Below the pieces are notes generated by a model. The model saw nothing but the letters and a program-made list of their open reading frames with translations, was not told the DNA's origin and did not search any database. A program made the position numbers and the translations under genes. A DNA stretch of 64,000 bases from Acidimicrobiaceae bacterium (lineage in GTDB: Bacteria > Actinomycetota > Acidimicrobiia > Acidimicrobiales > Aldehydirespiratoraceae), in assembly GCA_026706815.1 (NCBI GenBank), contig JAPOYA010000044.1, positions 1-64,000 on the forward strand. Reading direction: 5' to 3'. Within the stretch, counting starts at the first letter, position 1; every line of letters begins with the position of its first letter. Positions 27,543-35,862 of this stretch are shown here, piece by piece.

Positions 27543-28486
27543 GCAACTACGAACGCGGCCCTCGCGCGCGCGTCCGCCGGTCCGAGCTGTCGACTCCCGG
27601 CCATAGCAAGAAGATGATCGCCAAAGCCGCTGCCGGCGATGCCGATATGGTGTTCCTCGATCTCGAGGATGCGGTTGCGCCGTCGGCGAAGGCGTCTTCG
27701 CGCTCCAACATCATCGCCGGGCTCAACGAGCTCGACTGGGGCGGCAAGATCCGCTCGTTTCGCTGCAACAGCGTGGACACCGAGTGGTGTCATGACGACA
27801 TCGTCGAGATCGTTGCCGGTGCCGGAGCCAACATCGACGTCATCATGGTTCCGAAGATCAAAGGGCCGCGGGAGGTGTGGTTCGTCGATGACCTGTTGAC
27901 CGGCCTCGAGAAGAAGCTGGGCCTCGAGGTCGGCCGCATCGGCATCGAGTGCTTGATCGAAGAGGTTGAGGCGCTCCAGACCGTGGACGAGATTGCCCGG
28001 TGCTCCCCCCGCCTCGAGGCGCTCACGCTCGGGGTCGGCGACCTCTCTGCGAGCCAGGGCATGCGGCTCGGCCACATCGGGGTCACCGACGGCGAGGAGG
28101 AGCTGCGCTACCCGGGCGACGTCTGGCACTACGCTCGGAACCGGGTGATCGTCGCCTGCCGTGCAGCCGGCATCGACGCCATCGACGGCCCGTATGCGAA
28201 CTTCACGAACCCGGACGGCTACGAAAGGTCGGCGGCGGCCTTCTCGATCCTGGGGGGCGTCGGGAAGTGGTGCATCCATCCGAGTCAGATCGAGATCGCC
28301 AATCGGGTTTTCTCGCCGACGCCGGAGGAGATCGCCACAGCCAAAGAAGCGGTCGCCGCGGTCGCCGCGGCCGAGGCTGCAGGCGAAGGCGCGGCCAACT
28401 CCAACGGGATGATGATCGACGCTGCGACCACCCGGCTGTTCCAAGTCACACTCGACAGGGCCCGCCAATGCGGGCTCATCGACTGA
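27539..28486 (+). CDS. CitE/HpcH-family lyase (malyl-CoA or methylmalyl-CoA lyase-like)
   Basis: A 315-residue TIM-barrel lyase. FLDLEDAVAPSAK contains the acidic metal-site residues, with the catalytic Arg region FRCNSVDTEW, PKIKGPREV, the Glu of GIECLIEE, and DGPYANFTNPDGY. The C-terminus GKWCIHPSQIEIAN is characteristic of the CoA-ester lyases. It would cleave or form a 3-hydroxyacyl-CoA such as malyl-CoA or beta-methylmalyl-CoA. Placed after two MaoC genes, the order hydratase then lyase recalls mesaconyl-CoA hydratase plus malyl-CoA lyase; this is inference. Confidence 0.85.
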   Translation: MSNYERGPRARVRRSELSTPGHSKKMIAKAAAGDADMVFLDLEDAVAPSAKASSRSNIIAGLNELDWGGKIRSFRCNSVDTEWCHDDIVEIVAGAGANIDVIMVPKIKGPREVWFVDDLLTGLEKKLGLEVGRIGIECLIEEVEALQTVDEIARCSPRLEALTLGVGDLSASQGMRLGHIGVTDGEEELRYPGDVWHYARNRVIVACRAAGIDAIDGPYANFTNPDGYERSAAAFSILGGVGKWCIHPSQIEIANRVFSPTPEEIATAKEAVAAVAAAEAAGEGAANSNGMMIDAATTRLFQVTLDRARQCGLID

Positions 28487-28499
28487 ACGGAGTCCACCC

Positions 28500-29894
28500 A
28501 TGACGAAACGCTACGGACACTGGATCAACGGTGAGTCGCTCGACCCGGCCCGCGGCTCGTGGCTGCCATCGCTCGAGCCGGGGGGCGACACTGTGGTCTA
28601 CGAGATTGCCGATGGCTCGGCTGCCGATGTGGACGCAGCCGTCATGGCAGCGTCGGCCGCATTTCCCCCATGGCGCGACCTCAAACCGATCGAGAGGGGC
28701 CGACGCCTGATGGCGTTGGCGAACGCCCTGCGCGAGCGAATCGACGAACTCGGCGACCTCGAGAACCGCGACGGCGGGAAGGCTCCGCTGATGGGTCCGT
28801 TCGAAGTCGCGCAGTCGGCGGACTACTTCGAGTTCTACGCCGGTCTCGTCAACCTCGAAGCGGGCGACGTCTTGGATCTCGGGCCCGGCTTTCACAGCTA
28901 CACCAAACGCGAGCCCTTCGGCGTCGTGGGCGTCATCACCCCATGGAACGTGCCAATGAACCAGGCAGCACGCGCCTGCGCGCCGGCCCTCGCCGCGGGC
29001 AACGCGGTCGTGCTCAAACCATCGGAGATGACATCGGCCACCAGCCTCGAATTGGCCGAGCTCGCCACCGCCGTCGGTATCCCGAACGGCGTCTTCAACA
29101 TCGTCACGGGCACCGGTTTCGACGTTGGCCGCCCGCTGGTCGAACACCGCATGGTGCGCAAGGTCGCCTTCACAGGCTCGGTGCGCGCAGGGCGCGAAGT
29201 CGGGCGGATAGCGGCTGAGCGGATCATCCCGGTCACGCTCGAGTTGGGGGGCAAATCCGCGAACCTGGTCTTCGCAGACGCCGACATCCCGGCTGCCGTA
29301 ATGGGGTCGCTGCGGGCCTTCGTCCTCAACACCGGTCAGGTCTGCTCCAACGGCACCCGCCTGTTCGTCGAGTCATCGATCCACGACGACTTCGTCGACG
29401 CAATGGTCGAGGCTGCACCGGACTTCGACCCGCTCCTGGGCCAGCTCACCACTCAAGCCCAATTCGAGAAAGTCGACGAGTACTTCAGGATCGCTGCCGA
29501 CGAAGGCGCCGTCGCCGCAACTGGGGGAAGGATTGCGGAAGGGTGGAAGCCGGAGATAACGATCTACACCGGCGCCACAAACGAAATGCGCATCGCCCGA
29601 GAAGAGATCTTCGGCCCGGTGGCAACCGTCATTCCCTTCGAGGACGAGGAGCACGCGATTGCCATGGCGAACGACTCCGACTACGGCCTCGCCGCCGGCC
29701 TCTGGACCCGCGACATCTCACGTGCCCACCGCGTCGCCGCTCGTCTCGAGGCGGGCCAGGTGTTCGTCAACACGTGGGGCACAGGGATCGAGACGCCATT
29801 CGGCGGTTACAAGCAGAGCGGCATCGGCCGCGAGAAGGGCATCGAAGCCCTGCACCACTACAGCCAAGTGAAGTCCATCACCGTTGCGCTGTAA
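28500..29894 (+). CDS. Aldehyde dehydrogenase
   Basis: A 464-residue ALDH. It has the oxyanion Asn in ITPWNVPMNQ, FTGSVRAGRE, the base Glu in LELGGKSAN, the nucleophile Cys in NTGQVCSNGTR, and TPFGGYKQSGIGREKG. A short leader with GGAG lies before the ATG, 13 bases after the lyase gene. It probably oxidises the aldehyde released upstream in the pathway. It is a distinct paralogue of the ALDH at 5.8-7.3 kb. Confidence 0.92.
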   Translation: MTKRYGHWINGESLDPARGSWLPSLEPGGDTVVYEIADGSAADVDAAVMAASAAFPPWRDLKPIERGRRLMALANALRERIDELGDLENRDGGKAPLMGPFEVAQSADYFEFYAGLVNLEAGDVLDLGPGFHSYTKREPFGVVGVITPWNVPMNQAARACAPALAAGNAVVLKPSEMTSATSLELAELATAVGIPNGVFNIVTGTGFDVGRPLVEHRMVRKVAFTGSVRAGREVGRIAAERIIPVTLELGGKSANLVFADADIPAAVMGSLRAFVLNTGQVCSNGTRLFVESSIHDDFVDAMVEAAPDFDPLLGQLTTQAQFEKVDEYFRIAADEGAVAATGGRIAEGWKPEITIYTGATNEMRIAREEIFGPVATVIPFEDEEHAIAMANDSDYGLAAGLWTRDISRAHRVAARLEAGQVFVNTWGTGIETPFGGYKQSGIGREKGIEALHHYSQVKSITVAL

Positions 29895-29923
29895 ACGACC
29901 CAGAAGAGCCTGAGGAGACAGCC

Positions 29924-30823
29924 ATGCCAGCACAGATCGAAGGACGCCCGGTGGTGGTCACCGGCGGAGCGAACGGCATCGGTGCGGCCCTTGCGCTCGA
30001 CGCTGCCGCTCGCGGCGCCTCGACCGTGGCCATCGTCGACGTCGACGAGGAGTCAGCAGCCGGCGTCGCCGCACAGATCACTGCCGACGGGGGCTCAGCC
30101 ACCGTCCATGCGTGTGATGTCTCCGATGCCGTGGCGGTCGACGCGTTGGCAGACCAGCTCATCGCGGCGCAAGGGCTGCCGGGCCTCGCCATCGCCAACG
30201 CCGGAGTGATGGCGCCGACGGGACCCCTGCTGGAGGTGGCGCCCGCCGACATCGAATGGCTGCTCGGCGTCAACCTGCGCGGCGTGATCCACACTCTGCA
30301 GAGCTTCGGCCGTCCAATGGCCGCAAGCGGGCAGGGCGGATGGCTGCTCGTCACCGCATCGGAGCATGCCCTCGGCGTCCCCCACCTGTACGGAGCGCCC
30401 TACACCGCCTCAAAGCACGCAGTGCTCGGTGCGTGCGACGTCCTCCGCTCAGAACTTCCGGACCATGTCGGCGTAAGCGTGTTGTGCCCGGGCCTGACCG
30501 CCAGCCGGCTCTGGAACTCCACCGCGCTCCGACCCGACGAGTTCGGCGGCGCCCTTTCGGGCGACTCCCAGTCGGGCGCTTTCATGGAGGCCACTGGAAT
30601 GCCCGCGGCGACAGTCGCCGAGCGGGCGCTCGACGGAGCCGAAACCGGGCACTTCCTCATCCCGACGCACTACAACGCGCGGGCCTATGCCGAGAGCCGC
30701 GCCGAAGAAGTCACCGAGGCTTTCGACCGGCTCGCCGAGATCGACACAGCCGACTACGACGTCGGCACACTCGCCGCGAGGATGCTCGAACAGACGGCCA
30801 CAGCAGAGGAGCAGAGGGACTGA
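29924..30823 (+). CDS. Short-chain dehydrogenase/reductase
   Basis: A 299-residue classical SDR. The cofactor motif is TGGANGIG, the Asp of VDVDEE favours NAD, NAG appears in ANAGVMAP, and the catalytic Ser (VTASEHA) and Y-x-x-x-K (APYTASKHA) are present. GAGGAGA stands 6 bases before the ATG. A C-terminal extension of about 40 residues after FLIPTHYN is Glu/Asp-rich. Last gene of the operon; it would interconvert an alcohol and ketone intermediate. Confidence 0.92.
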   Translation: MPAQIEGRPVVVTGGANGIGAALALDAAARGASTVAIVDVDEESAAGVAAQITADGGSATVHACDVSDAVAVDALADQLIAAQGLPGLAIANAGVMAPTGPLLEVAPADIEWLLGVNLRGVIHTLQSFGRPMAASGQGGWLLVTASEHALGVPHLYGAPYTASKHAVLGACDVLRSELPDHVGVSVLCPGLTASRLWNSTALRPDEFGGALSGDSQSGAFMEATGMPAATVAERALDGAETGHFLIPTHYNARAYAESRAEEVTEAFDRLAEIDTADYDVGTLAARMLEQTATAEEQRD

Positions 30824-30910
30824 TCACCTGTGAGGGCTGTGAGAACGGGGGTCTGGGGGGCGAGCGGGACCCCCGGCCCACGCCACCGGAGCGCGTGGAT
30901 CGCGACCTCG

Positions 30911-31051
30911 TCAACCGTCGACGTCGTCGGCGAGCGCGTCGAGCGAGGCAACGATCGACGAGGGGCATCCCTCGGTGTGGTGCAAGCTGTCGACGACAGT
31001 GCAACCGCTGAAATCGACGGTCGCCCGGACCTCGGGCGCTGCAGCCCGCAC
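30911..31051 (-). CDS. Possible small protein downstream of mazF-like toxin
   Basis: A 46-codon frame from a GTG located 7 bases after the toxin stop. About 83% of its codons end in G or C, as in real genes here. The product has a Cys-His pattern, SGCTVVDSLHHTEGC, and an acidic tail. No family is recognised. It may be a third gene of the toxin-antitoxin operon, a remnant, or chance. Nothing else was seen between the SDR stop and this frame. Confidence 0.3.
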   Translation of the reverse strand: MRAAAPEVRATVDFSGCTVVDSLHHTEGCPSSIVASLDALADDVDG

Positions 31052-31058
31052 CCGCCCG

Positions 31059-31376
31059 TCAGAGGCTGAGCACCGCCCTGAGGCCGTCGTCTATGGCGTC
31101 GGTGAGCGCCCTGGGCAGTTGTCCCACAGCTTCGGTCAGCCACGAGCGGTCGACGGGCTCCAACCCGATCGGCACCGCAACAGTGTCCGTCGCCAAACCT
31201 GTCGCTGCGGCTTTGAGGAGCACGTTGCCGGCGAGTCCCGCTCTGTCCAGGTTCGACGTCAGGGGCACAACATGGGTCTGCCATACCTCGGCACGCAGGA
31301 CCTCCTCAGAAGACACCACGACACACGGACGCCTTTTGTCGAGATCAACCCAGTGGACCGCACCTCGCACTACCAC
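31059..31376 (-). CDS. MazF/PemK-family endoribonuclease toxin
   Basis: A 105-residue toxin. VHWVDLDKRRPCVVVSSEEV, THVVPLTSNL, GNVLLKAAATGLATDTVAV and DRSWLTEAVGQLP follow the MazF fold; the conserved Arg-Pro (RRP) and the Thr-Ser pair (PLTSN) of the active site are kept. The GTG start lies inside the last codons of the antitoxin gene (7-base overlap), ensuring coupled synthesis. Confidence 0.88.
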   Translation of the reverse strand: MVVRGAVHWVDLDKRRPCVVVSSEEVLRAEVWQTHVVPLTSNLDRAGLAGNVLLKAAATGLATDTVAVPIGLEPVDRSWLTEAVGQLPRALTDAIDDGLRAVLSL

Positions 31377-31603
31377 GGAGCAGATCTCTTTATCCGCTGA
31401 CCCGTGGCGAGAGCGTCTGCGGAGTCCAGCCTCCGCTCGGTTGTGGCCAACGCTGCGTCTGCGACGAGCTGTTGGGCGAAGGACATGTTCGTCTGAGCCT
31501 CATGGCGGCGGAGTTGCTCGGTCACCCATCTCGAGAATGGGACGTCCAGGTTGTCGATGATCGACACAACGTCATCAGGGATGCTGATCGTCTTATTGGG
31601 CAC
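31370..31603 (-). CDS. Antitoxin of the MazEF-type module
   Basis: A 77-residue protein beginning (GTG) PNKTISIPDDVV, a short beta strand plus helices typical of a ribbon-helix-helix antitoxin, followed by a helical toxin-binding tail (TERRLDSADALATGQRI). The start at 31603 is supported by a promoter whose -10 box ends 6 bases upstream; the longer frame runs through that promoter and into secG sequence. Specific antitoxin subfamily not certain. Confidence 0.78.
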   Translation of the reverse strand: MPNKTISIPDDVVSIIDNLDVPFSRWVTEQLRRHEAQTNMSFAQQLVADAALATTERRLDSADALATGQRIKRSAPW

Positions 31604-31638
31604 GTACGTATAATACGTACATACTCCAGCGTCCGCAA
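31604..31638 (-). promoter_or_regulatory. Promoter and 17-bp palindromic operator of the toxin-antitoxin module
   Basis: On the minus strand TTGCGG (31633-31638), a 17-base spacer and TATTAT (31610-31615) lead to a start at the antitoxin GTG (31603), predicting a leaderless message. GTACGTAT and ATACGTAC form a perfect palindrome with one central base at 31604-31620, covering the -10 box and start point. This is an ideal site for antitoxin autorepression. Confidence 0.78.
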
Positions 31639-31698
31639 CCGCACCGCGGCGAGCTGCCTCGCGGAGGACTCCAGGGTTCGGAGCTGAACCCCGGGTTT

Positions 31699-31923
31699 TC
31701 AGAAGATCAGCGCGTAGGCGACTGAGGAGAAGCCGAAGACCACCGCGGCGAGGACGGTGATCCGGTCGAGGTTGCGCTCCACCACTGTCGAGCCGGCGGC
31801 CGCGGCTCCGGCGCCGCCGCCGAACATGTCCGACAGTCCCCCGCCCTTCCCGCTGTGCAGCAGCACCAGCAGAATCAGCGTGGAGGCTGAGATGAGCCAG
31901 AGGGGGGCAACGATCCAAACCAT
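31699..31923 (-). CDS. secG: Preprotein translocase subunit SecG
   Basis: A 74-residue inner-membrane protein with two hydrophobic segments (residues 3-22 and 52-73) flanking the Gly-rich loop HSGKGGGLSDMFGGG, the hallmark of SecG. It assists SecYEG protein export. It lies 32 bases after tpiA in the usual gap-pgk-tpiA-secG order. Beyond its stop, at 31671-31694, GGGTTC and GAACCC form a short hairpin without a T run on this strand, a doubtful terminator. Confidence 0.93.
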   Translation of the reverse strand: MVWIVAPLWLISASTLILLVLLHSGKGGGLSDMFGGGAGAAAAGSTVVERNLDRITVLAAVVFGFSSVAYALIF

Positions 31924-31955
31924 GATGTCAGCCTAACCGGGGCATCTGTGTCGGC

Positions 31956-32786
31956 CTACGCTTGGTAGAGGCGGAAGTTGACGATGCGGGCGAACTCTTC
32001 GGCGTCGAGACTGGCGCCTCCGACCAGAGCACCGTCGACGTCGGGTTGCGCCATCAATTCCGGGGCGTTGCCTCCCTTGACCGAACCGCCGTATTGAATG
32101 CGGACTTGCCTGGCAGCGGAGTCACCCCAGCGGCTGCGCGCCAGAGTGCGGATATGAGCGCACATCTGCTGGGCATCGTCGGGCGTCGCCGTCACCCCGG
32201 TGCCGATCGCCCAGACCGGCTCATAAGCGATCACCAAGCCGGCGACCACATCACCTGGCAAACCGGCCAGACTGCCCGAGACCTGCTGCGACACAGTGGA
32301 CTCCGCCTCCCCCGCCTGGCGCTGCTCAAGGGTCTCGCCGACACAGACAATGGGGGTCATGCCGGCCGCTAGCACCGCCTTCGCCTTCTGGACGACGACC
32401 TCGTCGGTCTCGCCGAAGAGTTCACGCCGTTCGCTGTGCCCCACTATCACATACTCGACGTTGAGCTTCGCCAACATGGGTGGGGCGATCTCTCCCGTGA
32501 ACGCCCCGTGGCTCGCCATGTGCACATTTTGAGCGCCCAGTGAAACGGGAACGTCGTCGGCTTGCAGTACCGTCTGCACCGATCGAAGGTCGGTGAACGG
32601 CGGATGCACCGACACGTCGACATGGTCGTAGTCCCGCGAGTTCAAGGCATAGGCCAGCTTCTGGATCGTCCGGATCGCCTCGAAGTGATTGTGGTTCATC
32701 TTCCAGTTGCCGCTGATGAGCGGTTTGCGGTTGCCGTATACAGGCTCGTTGGAAATTGGCCGACTGGACATTGAGTCATTGGACAC
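31956..32786 (-). CDS. tpiA: Triosephosphate isomerase
   Basis: A 276-residue TIM barrel interconverting DHAP and GAP. Catalytic Lys in GNWKMN, His in VGHSERR, Glu in AYEPVWAIGTG and the phosphate-binding YGGSVKGGN are all present. The GTG start has AGGAG upstream and lies inside the 3' end of pgk (11-base overlap). The N-terminus has about 22 residues more than usual before KPLISGNWK; a shorter start is possible. Confidence 0.97.
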   Translation of the reverse strand: MSNDSMSSRPISNEPVYGNRKPLISGNWKMNHNHFEAIRTIQKLAYALNSRDYDHVDVSVHPPFTDLRSVQTVLQADDVPVSLGAQNVHMASHGAFTGEIAPPMLAKLNVEYVIVGHSERRELFGETDEVVVQKAKAVLAAGMTPIVCVGETLEQRQAGEAESTVSQQVSGSLAGLPGDVVAGLVIAYEPVWAIGTGVTATPDDAQQMCAHIRTLARSRWGDSAARQVRIQYGGSVKGGNAPELMAQPDVDGALVGGASLDAEEFARIVNFRLYQA

Positions 32787-33906
32787 TGGGGGCTCCTCTC
32801 AGGGCCTTGAGGCCGACTAAATCGCCCTGCTCGATCAGAGCGAGCGATGCCCCACCACCGGTGGAGACGTGGTCCATTTCATGTTCAACACCGAACAGTC
32901 TCGCCGCGGCGGCACTGTCACCGCCACCGACGACGGTGAACGCCCCGGCGTCGGCCATCGCCTGGGCGACCGCACCCGTGCCGCCGCCGAAACGAGGATC
33001 CTCGAACACGCCCATCGGGCCGTTCCACAGGACGGTCCCGGCCTCATGGATGACGTCTCCGAAAGCCGCTGCGCTGCCAGGCCCGATGTCGACGCCCATC
33101 CAACCGTCGGGCAAGTTCGCGCCCGTCTGACGGACCTCACCACCGACCTCCGGCTTCATCGGCTCGCCGCCCGGGCCCAGGGCGGTTATGTCGTGCGGAA
33201 GATGAATGGCCTTGGGGCCGTCGAGCAGACGCGCGCATGTGTCGATCATGTCGTCTTCGCACAGCGACGCCCCCACCGAATGGCCCTTGGCGGCCAGGAA
33301 GGTGAAGCACATGCCGCCGCCGACGATCAGCGAATCGACCGACTCCAGCAGCGCTTCGATGACCGCCAGCTTGTCGCTTGCCTTAGAGCCGCCCATGACT
33401 GCGACGAAAGGCCTCCGGGGGTTGACGCGCAGCCCGCTGAGCACTTCGACCTCGCGGTTCAGCAGCAGTCCCGCCGCCGACGGCAGATAGCGGGGCGGCC
33501 CGACGATCGACGCGTGGGCCCGATGGGAAGCGCCGAATGCATCGTTGACGAAGGCATCGTGGCCCTCGACCAGCTCCTGCACGAAAGAATCCTCGTTGGC
33601 TGTTTCTCTGGGATCGAAACGCAGGTTCTCGAGAAGTTCCACACCCGGCGCAAGTTCGCTCAGACGGCCGCGAACCGGGTCGACCGAACAGGCCGGGTTC
33701 GGCCGGCCTTCGGGCCGCCCCAGGTGAGTGCAGGCGGTGACCGAGGCGCCTTGGTCGATCAGCCCGCGAATCGTTGGCAGCGCGGCACGGATGCGCAGGT
33801 CGTCGGTGATCTCGCCGTCGGCCACGGGCACATTGAAATCGGCCCGCAACAGGACCGACTTGCCCGCGAGGTCTCCGAGGCCTTCAAGTCGGGGAACAGA
33901 GCTCAC
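32776..33906 (-). CDS. pgk: Phosphoglycerate kinase
   Basis: A 376-residue two-domain kinase of lower glycolysis. LRADFNVPVADG, THLGRPEG, LLENLRFDPRE, VNDAFGASHRAHAS, VMGGSKASDK, NGPMGVFE and GGGDSAAA are in family order. It is slightly shorter than the usual 390-400 residues through small loop deletions. It overlaps the end of gap by four bases and the start of tpiA, forming an operon. Confidence 0.97.
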   Translation of the reverse strand: MSSVPRLEGLGDLAGKSVLLRADFNVPVADGEITDDLRIRAALPTIRGLIDQGASVTACTHLGRPEGRPNPACSVDPVRGRLSELAPGVELLENLRFDPRETANEDSFVQELVEGHDAFVNDAFGASHRAHASIVGPPRYLPSAAGLLLNREVEVLSGLRVNPRRPFVAVMGGSKASDKLAVIEALLESVDSLIVGGGMCFTFLAAKGHSVGASLCEDDMIDTCARLLDGPKAIHLPHDITALGPGGEPMKPEVGGEVRQTGANLPDGWMGVDIGPGSAAAFGDVIHEAGTVLWNGPMGVFEDPRFGGGTGAVAQAMADAGAFTVVGGGDSAAAARLFGVEHEMDHVSTGGGASLALIEQGDLVGLKALRGAPSVQ

Positions 33907-34925
33907 TTCTGAGACTCAGGCTGGTTTCCGACGACCAGGGTGAGATCAACCAGACGGTTCGAATAGCCCATCTCGTTGTCGTACCAGCCGAAGATCTTCA
34001 CCAGCGAGCCCTGCGCCATGGTCAGCCCGGCGTCGAACACGCAAGAGGCGGTGGAGCCGACGATGTCGGAGGAGACCAAGGGCGCTTCGGAATAGACGAG
34101 CACGCCGCTCAGCGGACCGGACGCGGCCGCATCGGCGAATGCCTCGTTGATCTCGTCTGGCGTGACGCCGTCGCGGTTGAGCACGCCGGTGAAATCGGTG
34201 ATCGACCCGTCGGGAATCGGCACCCTCATCGAAGTGCCGTCGAGTCTGCCCTGCATCTCGCTCATCACCAGGCCGGTGGCGCGTGCCGCACCGGTCGAGG
34301 TGGGCACGATGTTGACTGCCGCGGCGCGGGCCCGGCGCAGATCAGAATGCGGTCCGTCGACGAGGGCCTGATCGCCCGTGTAGCCGTGTACTGTCGTCAT
34401 CAGCCCCTGCACGACCCCGAAGGCGTCGTCGAGCACCTTCACCATCGGCACGAAACAGTTGGTGGTGCACGAGGCGTTGGACACGACGTGATGGTTCTCC
34501 GGGTCGTAGGCGTCGTCGTTCACGCCGACCACGAAAGTGGCGTCGCTGTCGCCCGACGGCGCGGAGATGATCACCTTGGGAGCACCCGCGGTGCGGTGCA
34601 TGGCTGCACCGCTGCGCTTGGTGAAGATCCCGGTGGACTCAACGACCACATCGACCCCGAGGTCGCCCCACGGCAGATCCTCGGGATTGCGTTCGGAGAG
34701 GACCCGCAGGACGTCGCCGTCGATGCTGATCCCGTCATCGGCGACTTCAATCTCGGCCGCTATGGGGCCGTGTACCGAGTCATGGGCCAGCAGATGCGCC
34801 ATGGCGTCGATCGAACCGAGATCGTTGACTGCGACGAAGTCGATGTCGGCGCCCTGGGCCTTGGCAGCCCGAAAGAAGTTGCGGCCGATGCGGCCGAAGC
34901 CGTTGATGCCGACGCGTACAGTCAT
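33903..34925 (-). CDS. gap: Glyceraldehyde-3-phosphate dehydrogenase (type I)
   Basis: A 340-residue enzyme with NAD motif INGFGRIGRNFFRA and catalytic Cys in SNASCTTNC, plus His in MTTVHGYTGDQ and NIVPTSTGAA. The adenine-site residue region VAVNDLGS is compatible with NAD specificity. It heads the gap-pgk-tpiA-secG operon. Only 69 bases separate it from rapZ, where related genomes usually have yvcK and whiA. Confidence 0.97.
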   Translation of the reverse strand: MTVRVGINGFGRIGRNFFRAAKAQGADIDFVAVNDLGSIDAMAHLLAHDSVHGPIAAEIEVADDGISIDGDVLRVLSERNPEDLPWGDLGVDVVVESTGIFTKRSGAAMHRTAGAPKVIISAPSGDSDATFVVGVNDDAYDPENHHVVSNASCTTNCFVPMVKVLDDAFGVVQGLMTTVHGYTGDQALVDGPHSDLRRARAAAVNIVPTSTGAARATGLVMSEMQGRLDGTSMRVPIPDGSITDFTGVLNRDGVTPDEINEAFADAAASGPLSGVLVYSEAPLVSSDIVGSTASCVFDAGLTMAQGSLVKIFGWYDNEMGYSNRLVDLTLVVGNQPESQK

Positions 34926-34994
34926 TTGGAGTCCTCCTGGTTCATGGGTGGGTGATTGAGGTCATTGCTCAGAGCAGATAAGCACATATGGCCG

Positions 34995-35858
34995 TCAGAC
35001 GCTGATGTCGCGGTGGACGACAGAGGGCGAGACTCCCAATTCCTCGAGAACCACGGCCATGCGCTCGGCAATGGCGACCGAGCGATGCCTGCCACCGGTG
35101 CAGCCGAAAGCGACGGTGAGATACGACTTGCCTTCCTGTTCGTACAACGGAAGTATCAATTCTAGGAGCCTCTCGAGGCGTTCCAGGAACCCCTCGGTCA
35201 CCGGTTGCGAAAGCACATAGCCAGAGACCGGCTGGTCGAGTCCCGTCAAGGGGCGCAACTCGTCGATCCAGTGCGGGTTCGGCAGGAACCGGCAGTCGAT
35301 CACCAGGTCGACGTCGATGGGAAGACCGTGTTTGTAGCCGAACGAGGAGACGGTCGTCTGCATGGTGTGCCCGCAGTTCCCGTCGCCGAAGGCTTCGGTC
35401 ATGCGGTCCCGCAGCTGGTGGACGTTCAGATCCGAGGTGTCGATCACCAGATCGGCCAGAGCCCGCAGCGGCTCCAGAGCGACCCGTTCAGCGTTGATGA
35501 TCTCGCCCAGCGTGCCGCCTCTGCCTTGGTCGACGTCGAAGGGGTGACGACGCCGACTCGACTCGTATCGTCGCACCAACACTTCCGTGGAAGCATCGAG
35601 GAACACCAATTGCACTCGTGTGAACTTCGAGCGGAGCGCGCTCACCAGCGCGGCGACCTTGTCCTGGTACTGGCCGGAGCCGACGACCAAGGCCATCCGG
35701 TCCCCTGCAGCCGAGGATCCGTCGGCGAGTTCGGCGACCTTGGGGATCAGCGCGGGCGGCAGGTTGTCCATCACGAACCAGCCCATGTCCTCGAGATTGT
35801 CGGCCGCCACAGTGCGACCGGCACCGGACAGCCCCGCGATGACCACCAGATCGCTCAC
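34995..35858 (-). CDS. rapZ: RNase adapter / nucleotide-binding protein RapZ (YvcJ)
   Basis: A 287-residue P-loop protein. Walker A is GLSGAGRT with the unusual Arg, then DNLPPALIPKV, FLDASTEVLVRRYESSRRRHP, ERVALEPLRALADLVIDTSDL, FGYKHGLPIDVDLVIDCRFLPNP, and the end FGCTGGRHRSVAIAERM. In Gram-negatives it controls glmS RNA decay; in actinobacteria the role is less clear. The start is GTG. It lies between uvrC and gap. Confidence 0.94.
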   Translation of the reverse strand: MSDLVVIAGLSGAGRTVAADNLEDMGWFVMDNLPPALIPKVAELADGSSAAGDRMALVVGSGQYQDKVAALVSALRSKFTRVQLVFLDASTEVLVRRYESSRRRHPFDVDQGRGGTLGEIINAERVALEPLRALADLVIDTSDLNVHQLRDRMTEAFGDGNCGHTMQTTVSSFGYKHGLPIDVDLVIDCRFLPNPHWIDELRPLTGLDQPVSGYVLSQPVTEGFLERLERLLELILPLYEQEGKSYLTVAFGCTGGRHRSVAIAERMAVVLEELGVSPSVVHRDISV

Positions 35859-35862
35859 AACG

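Noticed and set aside
31665-31700. GGGTTC/GAACCC hairpin after secG as an intrinsic terminator
   Set aside because: The T run follows on the plus strand only, where no gene is transcribed toward it.
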